Positions 20,601 through 32,600 of a stretch of DNA of 64,000 nt are shown one piece after another (within the stretch, counting starts at the first letter, position 1; each line of letters opens with the position of its first letter). This DNA comes from Diplonema papillatum (lineage: Eukaryota > Euglenozoa > Diplonemea > Diplonemida > Diplonemidae), in NCBI GenBank assembly GCA_030068145.1, contig JAPJBO010000432.1:121804-185803 (forward strand), read 5' to 3'. The translations under genes were made by a program, and so were the position numbers. The notes under the pieces were generated by a model that was not told the DNA's origin, did not search any database, and was given only the letters and a program-made list of their open reading frames with translations.

Positions 20601-23600
20601 TTGGGGCTCTCAGGGTGGTCAATGACCGCACCACGCTGACCGCAATAATGTTGACCGGTACCTTGCGGTCATTGACCGGTAGGGTACCGGTCATTGACCG
20701 CACCCATGCGGTCATTGACCGCACCCATGCGGTCATTGACCGCACCCATGCGGTCATTGACCGCACCCATGCGGTCATTGACGGGACCCATGCGGTCATT
20801 GACCGCAACATGGCGGTCAATAACCGGTACTTATGAAAGTTGCAAGGTAAAATAGGCAGCAAAGTGTACCCACGCAAGGCCTAATTCTCGAAGTACGCAC
20901 TTACAACTATACGTACCCCCCCCCGTGTAAGTGGCTCACCGTTTTTACCCGTGAAAGCGTCTCAAACCCACCTCGCAGAGGAGTGAGACACTTTCACGGG
21001 CAGCTGACAGTTTTTTGATTGGCAACGAGCCTGGTGGTGTAGCTCTCTCAAACGATGCGACGGTGAGCCCGTGCGAAGAAAGACACGGGACGCCACGCAC
21101 CTTTCCATCGTAACAGACGATGTAAAACCCAAGGTTGACTGTCGACCTTTGCAAACTCTTCGATGCAACGAGTGCCTCCAGTCTCGCAAACAGTTGTGTA
21201 CCGGCGTACACAAAAATTAGTGTGGCGTCCACTACTATGAGAACAGATGATTTCAACAGGAAGGCAGCCTTTGCAAATAGCACAATATCTCTTCAACGAG
21301 AGAAAGTGCGAACAAAGGCTGCGAGCGCACAAACAAAGGCAAGTTGTCGACAAAGATTCTACTTGTCGACAGCGGAGTCGCAAACTTTGCCGTCGTCAGC
21401 TCGGCAAAGAAGATGTGCTGCGGGACATCTCTACGGGGCCCACATCGCCATGGAGTTTCTTCTGCTCTTCGTATTGTCTGACGAGAACTGCCCAGAAGAA
21501 AGGGAAAAGTAAGAACACGTCTTTGTAACATTTGTGATATCACTAGCGCAAGGGAATGTTGAGTGACTGCCTTAACCCGGGAAACGAGCTTGGGCGAGGT
21601 CACCTTCCATCCACCACAACGCCAGTGAGAAACTGCCTCACCGTAAGTACAATCGAATCGAGCTTCAGCACCAATCATGGTCAGCGGATTGAGGGAACCG
21701 ATTACTGACTCGGTTTCCACATGAGGGGAAAACGTTGCTCGCCACGTATCGTCAAAGCGACAAAGAGCACACCCGGAATGCTACCTGAAGCAGCAGAAGA
21801 CAACCAACATCAGAGACTCGCAACATCAACATTAAAGCCAGCGGCGAGGGTCAAGAAGACGGCACTGACGCGAGCGAAGAAGCGGACGAACTCTGCGTCG
21901 GAGCCGACAACAAAACGGCGTAGAAGAGCGCCCATCGAAGCGCGGCCATCGCCCAAGGGGGCTAAAGAGGCGAAAACATGACACATCACGTGCGAACCGG
22001 CGATGCAGATTATCGCTACAGATTCTTGCATGCTATCCCAAATCTCTTTTCGACTTTCGTGGTGCATCAACTCCCTGAGTGCAACTGTGAGAGCCCACCA
22101 GTCCCTGCGTGCCGGCATCGGACCACGCCTCCACGAGGGTGCAGCTTCGAGTCGAAGCCGACCCACCGGTTGTCCGATAGACGCCGGCTCACCCCCGCAG
22201 GAACGAAACGATATCGTCCCTCACGCGGACTAGCGACTCGGGTCACCATCCGCAAGCACTGGGCTCACCCTGCAGTGCAGTGTGCCCCATACCATCCACG
22301 CTCAAATTGCGGTCTCGACGACTTCCAGACGCCGCGCAGAGTCATTTGCGTCAAATCGACCGAGCAAAAGAGGAGGTGCGGCTTCTGCACCCACCCTTGC
22401 TTCAGCCGGTACCTCTTCGCTGCGAAGTCGAACTCGACTCCCAGGACAACCGGCGTCGAGCTGGGCTCGAGGACAGACTTCTCGTCCTTGCTCGAGGACA
22501 GACTACTCGTCCTTGACCATCATGCGCACCATACGGGCATGCTGCAGGACCCGGTTGCGCACAGCGCGAAGCGCGCCCGGACAGGCAACGACGAGGGCCC
22601 AGTCGTCGTACCAGACTATCCTGTCGTCCCCGGCAACCTCCGTGATAACAAAATCAGAGTCCTGCGCAATCATAGAAAACGACCTGCCCAGGCGCCACCA
22701 ATACAGAGCCACGCCCCCGTCGGGTCTCCTGGTCCGAAGCCCGAAGAAAGCGCCGTCTTCCCGACCTTCGCTGCTGAAGTCGATGTCGATGTTGCGGGTC
22801 CTCGCTCGCCTTCCGCTGCTTCCGGCAGAACGAGCACCACGCTCTCACGCTTCGCCTGTCTCGGCGCTGACGCGGGGCCCTCCGGCTCCGCTTTCCTCTT
22901 CTTCGTCGTTGATTCTTCTCCTCTCGCCACGGCCGCCCGGTGGTGCCCTTTCCTGCAGCAGTGCCCGCGTCTCCTACTCCTCAGGTCGGCGTGTTTCTTG
23001 CAGCTGTCGCACGTCGGCATCTCATGGTCGAGACATCGGTGGTGATGGTTGCGACAGCATTCCGTTGTCGTCTTACATGTGGTGCACTGCGTCATCCGGT
23101 GCTCGGCACACATTTCCGCTCACCCCACTTTTCGTGTCGGGAAATCCCTTCCGGTACGAGCCACGGGTCTCCTCCGACAACGGCCGACTTCTTGCCCTTC
23201 TTCTTCTCCGTGGTGTCGTCGAAGGCCGTCCATCTCGCTGCACGCTCCGCCCTCTCTCTTCTGTACGTCGGGAAAAGGTCCATCCCCCACGCCTCGCCTT
23301 CAGCTGCGTCTCAGAGACCCCCATCGTCTCCTCGCCGCCGCGGAAAATTGGCCTCATCTCGTAGCCCGTTGGGCTCCCCGGCGTCGGCCGTCCTACTGGG
23401 AATTGGAAGAAATAGGACTTCAGGTCCCGAGCAGTTGTTGGTACTCGTGGCCCGGGAAAAGCAGGAGGTTCGGGCCCGAGATCCCATCGAGGTGCCGCAG
23501 CACGATGCGGACAGAGGAGCGGCAACGAGTCCGCACCGCCCCTTGCCACATCAAAGCCTGGGCGGCGGCCGTCGGCCAAGCTCCCCAGGCAGTGATCTGG

Positions 23601-26600
23601 TCTGCCAGGTTCTTCGGCGGCGACGGCACCGAGTCCAGAAAAATCTGAAAACTCGTTAACACCGTCCGGGTGGCAGCTGAGTGATGGCCGCCGCACCCAA
23701 GCTGCGCCATGTACTGCGCCATCTGCAGGGGGTCGTCGGTGTTCACCCCTGAGACCGATAAAGCTGTCCCCTTTGGCTCTGATCTTCACCCGTCGATGAA
23801 GATTCGGAGGACGAGAGCGTTGATGGGTTTGCGTTGACGACCAAAGTGAACTGGGTGCGGATGAGCAGGACAAGAAAGAAAGGTGCTGGGAAATACAAGC
23901 TCTGGGAGGCCTTTATCCTCTTCTGCCGCTCTCCCACAGACGAGTCGAGGAGTCGCCTCGCTCGCGGCTGAGAACGGATCTACCTGGAAAACAGTAGAAA
24001 GTGTGTTCTATGCCCGTCCCTGTCGGGCTCCTGGAGCGCTCCGGGGCTGAGCCCCGGGCACCGACCAGCCCCGGGGCTCCCTGCTCCGAGAGCCACGGAC
24101 ACAGGCCCAAGTGTCGAGGCATGGGCGTCGGGCCCTACGGTGGCGGTGGTCGCCTGTTGCTGATGGGCGACAATGGGCCTATGGGGTGCCCCTAAACATC
24201 ATGGCGTCCGTGCTGGCGGAGAACAAAGCGGCGGCGTGTGTCCTCGACGACCCGCTCAATGAAAGAGCGTGAGTAGGATGATGGCTGTCCTCAGGAGGAG
24301 TCGCCGGACCCACGGCGGGCGAAGCCGCCGGGCGTGAAGGAGTTCAGGACGATCTTCGATGCCGTCCATGACCACGGCGCTGCTCCCCAGATTCTGGGCG
24401 AGTTTCTGGCGCTGCTTAGAACCTCGAGTATGCGGGCGTCCAGGGCGCACAAGGTTCTTGACGTATGAGGCCATAAATTTGGTGCCTGGAGGGCTTAGAC
24501 GAAGCGTTCTCGTGGTCCTCGGCGGGGGAGGACTACAGGTGCGTGAGTTGCGGGATCAGGGGGGAGTCCCAGACGAAGCCCTCCTTCAGTCGAGCCGGCA
24601 CAACGGTGCTTATCCAACTGCAGAGGGCACGCCCCTTTGGAGCCGCTCGCGCCCTGACTGCTTGGCACAGATCGGAGCGCGAGCGGCCAGGCGAGTCCTG
24701 GTCAAGACCGCGGCACTCCAACGTCTACAACTTCGAAGCCATCTAAACTTTACACAGGTGCAGGTGTGACACCCGCAAAATGGACTGCACAGTTCACCCG
24801 GTGCTGGAGCACACCGTGTGATTGTGACCTCAGAAATCCCACCAAAAAGCCCTGTATGTGACACCCAACATACCTTTTCTCCAACCAGCGTTTCTGACCC
24901 CCGAAACGCAGAAGCACGTTTACCAGAAAAGAGAGAGACCGAGACCGGGTGATTTTCAACCCAAAAAGGCAGGAATCCTTGTGGCTTACCACAGGATACG
25001 TTCAATGACCGCAACCTTGCGGTCATTGACCGCAATGTTGCGGTCATTGACCGCAAGGGTGCGGTCAATGACCGCAAGGGTGCGGTCATTGACCGCAAGG
25101 TATGCGGTCAATGACCGCATAACTTTCTCAGATGACCGGTCAAAAACTGACCGGTCAAACATGCGGTCATGACCATGACCGGTCCACCGTGTACACGGTG
25201 AACTCCAGCCTCTGAGATGGAGTTAAATCGGGAGGTCCGAAAAGGGCATGTGCCACACCCGCAAAGGGCATGTGCCACACCCGCAAAGGGCATGTGTCAC
25301 ACCCGCAAGGGGCATGTGCCACACCCGCAAAGGGCATGTGCCACACCCAAAAAGCGGGTGTGAAAGTTGGATTTTCGTGTGTAAATACCTGTGTTCTCAT
25401 CAGTATTCTGGACTGACTTTGCCTGGATGCTGAGAGTACGTCGGCACTTCGAGACCTGTGCAGCACTTTGAACATCGATGTCAGCCAGAATGCTACCGGA
25501 GCGCACGTGAGGAAGGTAGTCTCCATGATGGCGCAACGAGAGCTATCACCAACATTTCGCTGGCTATTCATCAGCCTAAGCGACCTTGCCGAATTCCGGT
25601 ATTCGGACGTACCCTGGCGTTACTGGGGTCAAAAAGAAACTGCCGCCCGCATCCCCTTTTTGCGTGCCCGTTTATCTGCGCACATCTTCCTCCACCTCAT
25701 GGAAAGCGTGCGAAAGGGCTCAACAACGAATGCGTATTGCCACAGCCTCAGCCATTGGTGGGATCGCATGGATGCCCTTCCATTGCAGTGTTCGGATGAA
25801 GCTGAGGAGGCAGAAAACGGAGAGCGGAAAGCTGACGTGCCCATGATCAGCAGCCCAAAAACCTGCGAGGTAGATCTGGCATGCGCGGAGGAAAAACGGA
25901 GAGCCCGCCGACTTCCGTGGAAGGTTGCGGATCTGTCCCAGACAGGCTTTCGCGGAAAACAAACAGTTTTGATTTGCGATTGCCTGCACCGCAATGCGCG
26001 TAGCAATCTAGCCCTTATCGTTCTTTGTGAGCAGCTTGCCGCAATGAAAACCAACTTCGTCTTTCGTGGGGGGCCCTATACGGCGTTCCGGTTTGCGGGT
26101 GGAACTGGAACGATTCGTGTGTGCAACTGCGAGGCGCCGACAGCCCCCCCACAACTGCCGCTGTTTGTGCCAGACAAGAACCTCACCAAGAACCTCGTGC
26201 AGAGAGCTCAGAAGGAATTGGAGGAAGCGGGTGATAGCGATGCAGCAGAGGAGTGTGAGGAGAAAGCAGACGACGAAGAAGACGAAGACGAAGAAGAAGA
26301 CGAAGAGGAAGAGGAAGAGGAAGAAGAAACGGAAACATATTTGCCGTGCGACTTTTGTGGCAAAAAAGCTGTGGAATCCTCGATGGCTGCCCATATCGAC
26401 GCAGCACATCGCGACCGCATTCAATGCCACTGCATGGCTGAATGCCCTGCATGTCGTGTAAAAGTAAAGGCAGCTGGAATGAGTCAGCATGTCCAAAAAA
26501 AGCATCCTGCTCTCTTCGATGAGCCTCTTCGATGCAAGCTGTGCTGGAGAAAGCTTGGATCAAAGGGTGCGTGGACACGGCACATCCGCCAGCACATGAC

Positions 26601-29600
26601 ATAACTTGCTCTGATCGAAGACTTGATCTGTCCTTCCTTCCTTTGTAAGTTCCCACAAAGTTATGCTATGTTTGTTTTATCGCCGGTTGTTCTCGAGTTC
26701 TTTTTCTCCTTGTTGTTGTCCACCTGCTGACGCAAAATCCAGACCGCCGCCACAAGAAATCCCCTACAGTCTGCAGTTTGGGGGTCCACACAACGGTGGA
26801 TAACGGTGGAACCCCACGATCTGTCAAGTTCCGATTCACTGCTGTTGCACTACATAGAGTCTAACAATCAAGAAAAGGTAGACACAGCAAAAAACCCCAA
26901 TACAAAACCATGGCCCCAGTAACAAGCGAAACTGGCCCAACCCCATGAGAGAAGGGCACTGGGAGTCGTATTCTGAGGTAATTCAATCAACAAACATAAT
27001 CCAGAGGGGGTTGAGGTTCAAAAGGAACATGTTGCATTGCAAAAGAAACAAGGCCGGTCCAGAATACCGATGAGAACCAAGGTATTCCCACCGAAATCCC
27101 CTGTTTCCACACCCGCTTTGCGGGTGTCACATGCCCTTTGCGGGTGTGGCACATGCCCTTTGCGGGTGTGGCACATGCCCTTTGCGGGTGTGACCACACC
27201 CTCTCCTAGGACCTCCCGATCCACTCCAGCTCAGAGGCTGGAGTTCACCGTGTAGTGTCAGCACTGCCCCCCCCCCGCAGGTATGCACGCGGGGGGCCGG
27301 CCACATTCATTGCGAACGTGTTCGTGGTGTCGTTTTTTTTTTTTGGCTAGCCAAAGAGAGTAAAAGAGTGAAAGAGTACAGCAGTGAGTAAAGAGTACGA
27401 GTGTAGAAGAACGAAGGTAGCACAGACTACCAGACCAGCGGAGACCACCGCAAAAAGATCTTCTTACCTTTTCCTTATCCCTCAGAACCAGCACCAATAA
27501 CAACGAACCCCCCCGCAGGTGCGCACTATCCCTGCCAGGCGTACCTGACGAAGGCCCGGTGCAACATCGATTCCGCGTGCGTGTATTCAGAGGGCTCGTC
27601 GCTCTGCGCGAAGTCGCCGTGCTTGACGAACTGCGACGACGCGGCGTGCGGGCAGGCTGTCAACTGCACGTGGGTCGCGGCGGCTGAGTCGTGCGTGAAG
27701 GAGGTGCTCGTCAACTGCGACTGCGACTATGGAGTGAACAAAGCGCTGTGCGACAGCCACGCGGAGTGCGCGTGGTCCCAGGGCAGGTGCGGGAGGGACG
27801 AGTGCGCCGACGCGTCGGGGACGGGCGCCACGACGTGCAGCCTGCACAAGCAGAAGTGCATCGACCCGAACTTCGACGCCTGCAGCAACGACTGGTACTG
27901 CGACTGCGTCGCTCCGCAGACCAGCGTCACGCTGAACCCGGTGCAAGCTGCGGTTTGCGAGCTGGACGAGTGCGAGGCCGCGTGCGACACGTGCGAAGGC
28001 GACGTGTGCAGCGACGCCGGCCAAGTCTGCAACGACCCGGCGAAGGGCCCGAGCGCCCTGAGTAACTGGGAGTGCCGGTGCGTGTCCCCGCAGGAGGGCT
28101 CCGCGCCGAACGCCGTCGCTGTCTGCGCGTTGGACGAGTGCGCGCAGAACTGCAGCACGTGCTCCAACGGGGTGTGTGAGAGCGCCGGGCAGTTGTGCGT
28201 CGATCCGGTGCCGACCACCGAGGGCACCGGCGACTGGACGTGCATCTGCCAGCGGAACGGGACGAAGACGGATGACATGGAGCTGGCCAACGGCGTTTAC
28301 TTCATCGAATCAGCGTACTCTTCGAAATTGATGGACATCCGGAACAAGGACGAGAACGACGGCGCCCGCCTTGTCGTCAACGACGCGTCGGACTGCGCCT
28401 GCCAGCAGTGGAGGGTGGTCCACGAGGCGGACGGGTACTACCGCATCGTGAACATGCTCAGCGAAAGATCGCTGTCGGTCGAGAACGCGGGGGTCAACAC
28501 AGGCAACCATATCGTCGTGTTGACGTACGAGGGGAAGGACCACCAGCTGTGGGACCTCCGGCCGCTGCCGTCCGGGTACTATACGATCGTCAACAAAAAC
28601 AGCAACTTGGCCCTCGACTTGTGGAACTGGAACAAGAACAACGACGCTCCGGTCAACCAGTTCACTCACCACCCGCAGAACTCGGTGCAGAATTGGTGGT
28701 TCGCGCTCGCGAATTCGTCGAAGGACGGGGTCGGAACCGCTGTGGGCGGCGCGGTGGCCGACTGCAGCTTGAACGAGTGCGCGGATCCGAAGCGGAATGC
28801 GACGTGCGCCTTCGCCAACCAGCTGTGCGAGGACCCCAATTTGTACTTGCTCGGCGACTGGGGGTGCAGCTGCCTGCACCCGCAGGTGGGATTCGCGAGC
28901 GGGCGTGTCGCGGGTTGCGCGCTCGACGAGTGCGAGGACGACTGCGAAACGTGCGAAGACGACAGTTGTTCGAAGGCGAACCAAACCTGCACCGACCCGG
29001 TAAAACTGGAGACGTCGAAAAGCGACTGGTACTGCACCTGCGTGCGGGACGATGCCAACACCACGGCCGTCGCCGCTGTCGCCCCGTGCAGCTTCGACGA
29101 GTGCGAAAAGACCTGCGACCACTGCTCTAACCGCGAGTGCGAGGACGCGGACCAGTCGTGCTTCGACCCAAACCCGACGGACGCGAGCTTCAACGACTGG
29201 ATGTGCGTCTGCCGCCACGAGAGCAATTCCTCGACGGATAAACATGTGGAGGACGGCGTGTACATCATCCGGAACGCAAGGGGGGGGGTGTTGGAAGTCC
29301 AGGACGCGTCGAAAGATGCAGGGTACAACGTGATGGTGTGGGAGGACTACGGGGGTTCGTGGCAGCGATGGGGCGTCCACCACCTCGAAGACGGGTTCTA
29401 CAAGATATCCAACCTGAACTCCGACCTCTCCCTCGAAACGGAGGGCGGAGAACTCCGCGACAACATCCGGCAAAATCCCTTCGAGTATAAGGACAGCTTT
29501 TACTTCAAGATTGTCGACCGGCACGACGGGTACTTCAAGATTCTGCCGAAGCTGGGCAGCCACGTGGCCCTCGAGAAAGCCGGGAACAACGTCGCGCTGT

Positions 29601-32600
29601 GGATCGACAACGACGGCGACCAGAAAAAGTGGAGGTTTGAACCCGCGCAAGTCGGCGAGAACTCTTCGCACCACGCGGTCGGCGGGGCGGTGGCGGCGTG
29701 CGAGAAGGACGAATGTCGGAGCTACAACCAGACGTGCGCCGCCGCTGGGCAGCTGTGCTATGACCCGAACTTCCGGGTGCCGGAGGACTGGATGTGCGTG
29801 TGCGTCGAACCGTTGGAGGGCAACGGCAGCATGGGCGTAGCTGCGTGCGAGATCGACGAGTGCGCCACGGTCTGCGCGACGTGCGAGAACGGGACTTGCG
29901 CCGCGGCCGCGAACGACGTCGCAAACCAGACGTGCGTCGACCTCGATATCAGCGCCGAAACCCGCAGCTCGTGGCAGTGCGTCTGCGACAACGACCAGGG
30001 CGCTCGCGCGGTGGCGAGTGCAGCGGACTGCCCCCTGGACGAGTGCTCCGCCGACTGCGCCGGCTGCTCCCTCGGAGCGTGCGGCAACCAGTCGCAGGCG
30101 TGCTACGACCCGCTGCCGGCGGTGTCGGCCCGCAGCGACTGGGTCTGCAGCTGCGTCGTCGACGGCACCGCGCCGAACATGGCGGTCAACGTGTCCGACG
30201 GGCTTCACACCGTCAAAAACGCCGCCACCGGGCTGGTCATCGACGTCGACACGTCGGACGACGGCATTTGGACCCAGCCGCCCTCCGGCGCCGCGCAGCA
30301 GGAGTGGGAGGTGTCGCGCCGGTCGGACGGCAGCTACAAGATCGCCAGCCGCTCGACGCAGAAGGCGTGGGCCATCGTCGGGAGGAGCGTAGAAGCAGGC
30401 GCCCGCGTCGGCGTCGAGGCGTGGCAGGACGCCGCGCACGAAGCGTTCGTGCTGCTCCCGTCCGATCGGCACCCCGGGTACTGGCGGATATTTTCGGCCA
30501 GCTGGTCTCAGCTGTACTGGCAGGTCGTGGACGCCACCACGACGCCGGGGACTTTCGTCGTGCAGGCCGAGTATTCCGAAGACAACCTGGCGCAGCTTTG
30601 GAGGTTCGAAACCACGGCCACCAACGTGTCGACAACGCCTTACAAACAAAGCGTCGCTGGCCCGGTAGGCGACTGCACCTTCGACGAGTGCTCGACCCCC
30701 GCGAAGTCTGCGGTGTGCACAGCGGTGGACCAGGTGTGTTGGGACCCGGATCTGCAGACGGTCGACGACTGGATGTGCCGCTGCTCTCCTCCGCTCACGG
30801 GCAACGCGACAGCGTCGGCGGTCGCGCAGTGCTACCTGGATGAGTGCGAGGCGAACTGCACCACGTGCGCGATGGGCGTGTGCGCGGACGTGGCGCAGGT
30901 TTGCAACGACACGGACACGCGGGCAAACCACATCTCGGACTGGGTCTGCGTGTGCTCCGCCGACGCCGGTGTGTACAGCGCTGGGCGGGCTGCAAACTGC
31001 CCGTTGGACGAATGCGCGGAGGAGTGCCTGACGTGCGCCGGTACGACCTGCTCCGACGCGGGGCAGAGCTGCTGGGACCCGAACCAAGGGTCGCTGACGG
31101 TCTCGGACTGGTACTGCCAGTGCAGCCACAACCAGAACGCCACGGCTCCTCACAACCGTACCATCGCAGACGGCATCTACGCTGTCCTGACCCGGACGGG
31201 CTCCTCGCCGGTGACCGTCGCCGACGACGGCACGGCACCGTTTTCCCTCCTCACCGCCGAAGCCTGGGCGGGTCGTGACAGCCAGCTGTGGCACGTTCTC
31301 CACTTCGCTGACAAGTGGTACACGCTCTGCGCCGTCCACAGCGGCCTCTGCATGCAGTTGGACGGTCCGGGGGACGGCGCGGAGGTGTACACGCAGGCGA
31401 TGAACAGCAACACGTCGCAGCTGTGGGAGATCGCCGAGCACACGGGCGGGTACTACTTCATCGTGAACAACATGTTCGGCACGGCCCTAGACCTCTTGGG
31501 AGGAGGCCCTGACGTGCGGGGGAATGCGTACGATAAGGGAGGTAACCAGCAGTTCGAGATGGAGCGCAGGGAGCCGAATGCGACGGACTCGGAGCACCAC
31601 AACACCGGAGGAGCGGTGCCGAGCTGCAATCAGAACGAGTGTCAGGACTTCAACTTGACGTGCGAGGCCGCGGGGCAGTCGTGTGTGGACCCCGACCTGG
31701 GGGTGAGCGGCGACTGGCAGTGCGAGTGCCGGTCGCCGGCTGCGGGCAACGCGACGGCCGGCCCCGCCGAGTGCTTCCTCGACGAGTGCGAGGCGGCGTG
31801 CGTCACGTGCGAGAACCGAGCGTGCGCCGACGCGGGCCAGATCTGCACCGACCCGGATCCGCACCTCGGCAGCCCGAACGACTGGACCTGCGCGTGCCCG
31901 CCGCCGAGCGACAGAAAGGCCATCGGGACCCCAGCGAACTGCCACCTCGACGAGTGCACAGCCAACTGCGCAACGTGCGCGAACGAAACGTGCGCGGCCG
32001 CCGGGCAGCGCTGCGTTGACGCGTCGCCGCACGCGTCGGTCCTGAGCGACTGGGCGTGCGGCTGCGTGTTCCACGGCACGAAGCCCGCGACGGAGGACCT
32101 GCCGAGCGGAGTGTACGTCATCAAAAACGCCGCCACCGGCAACGTCGTCGCAATCAACGGCACGCTGCTCGAAGCCCGCGTCCCGGACGGCACGACGGCC
32201 CAAACGTGGTCGGTCACGCCGGTCTCAACGGTGTTAGTGGGGTACAAGGTCATAAACCAATACGAGCAAGACAAGCAGATGTCGTTTTTCGTGCCAACTC
32301 GCACGCCCGGCGAGCAGATGGGCGTGGGCCCGTGGGGCTCCTCTTCCGAGGGCGTCCAGATCCTGAACGCCCCGGGCCATCCCGGGTACTTCCGCATTTA
32401 CTCCGAGGAGCAGTCGAAGCTGTATTGGGAAGTGGCCGGCGGCAGCGTGGCGGACGGCGCGCCGGTGGTGCAGAACGAGCTGGCCGCAGACCCGCGGCAG
32501 CTGTGGCGCTTCGCGCCGGCGAACGCGAGCGAGGACATCGCCAACAAGCTGCACGTCGGCGCTCCGGTGGCAGACTGCGACCACGACGAGTGCAGCGACA

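Larger units (their letters stand above)
20616..25170 (-). mobile_element. Candidate retroelement remnant between palindromic arrays (possibly DIRS-like)
   Basis: Both ends carry arrays of a 21-bp unit built on the palindrome GCGGTCATTGACCGC (20616-20824 and 25001-25170). The minus strand between them holds several protein-like but frame-broken segments. One contains RDLKSYFFQFPV (about 23395-23428), like reverse-transcriptase motif A. Another contains RIVWYDDWALVVACPG (about 22595-22630), like the motif C [YF]xDD box, with the DDW seen in DIRS-type enzymes. A Cys/His-rich segment (CTTCKTTTECCRNHHHRC) lies between. The spacing of about 270 codons between A and C is too long for a simple RT. 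Identification is tentative. Confidence 0.35.
18554..27518 (+). other. Intron 3, about 9 kb, hosting several mobile elements
   Basis: GT-AG (gtagcc ... cccgcag). The heptamer CGCAGGT occurs at both splice junctions. Contents in order: repeat I (18590-18740), repeat B head, repeat-A tail (18909-18968), 18S fragment (19300-19613), repeat F (19613-20005), repeat A (20005-20115), hairpin (20130-20248), a possible retroelement remnant (20616-25170), zinc-finger TIR element (25192-27254) and a second repeat F (27268-27485). The region 24000-24300 has no recognised gene. Confidence 0.75.

Noticed and set aside
21978..23364. Plus-strand frames of 355 and 360 codons in intron 3
   Set aside because: The minus strand there has better protein-like segments (RT-like motifs, Cys/His cluster); the plus frames are Ser/Arg/Pro-rich shadows.
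25239..25350. Short regularly repeated units that could suggest a CRISPR array
   Set aside because: Units are adjacent 21-mers with no unique spacers, and they are mirrored as part of a TIR in a eukaryotic context.
28310..31441. 1,043-codon minus-strand frame over exon 4
   Set aside because: Exact antisense of strongly patterned Cys/ricin repeats; open only because of GC-rich third positions. The + frame has domain motifs and the minus frame has none.
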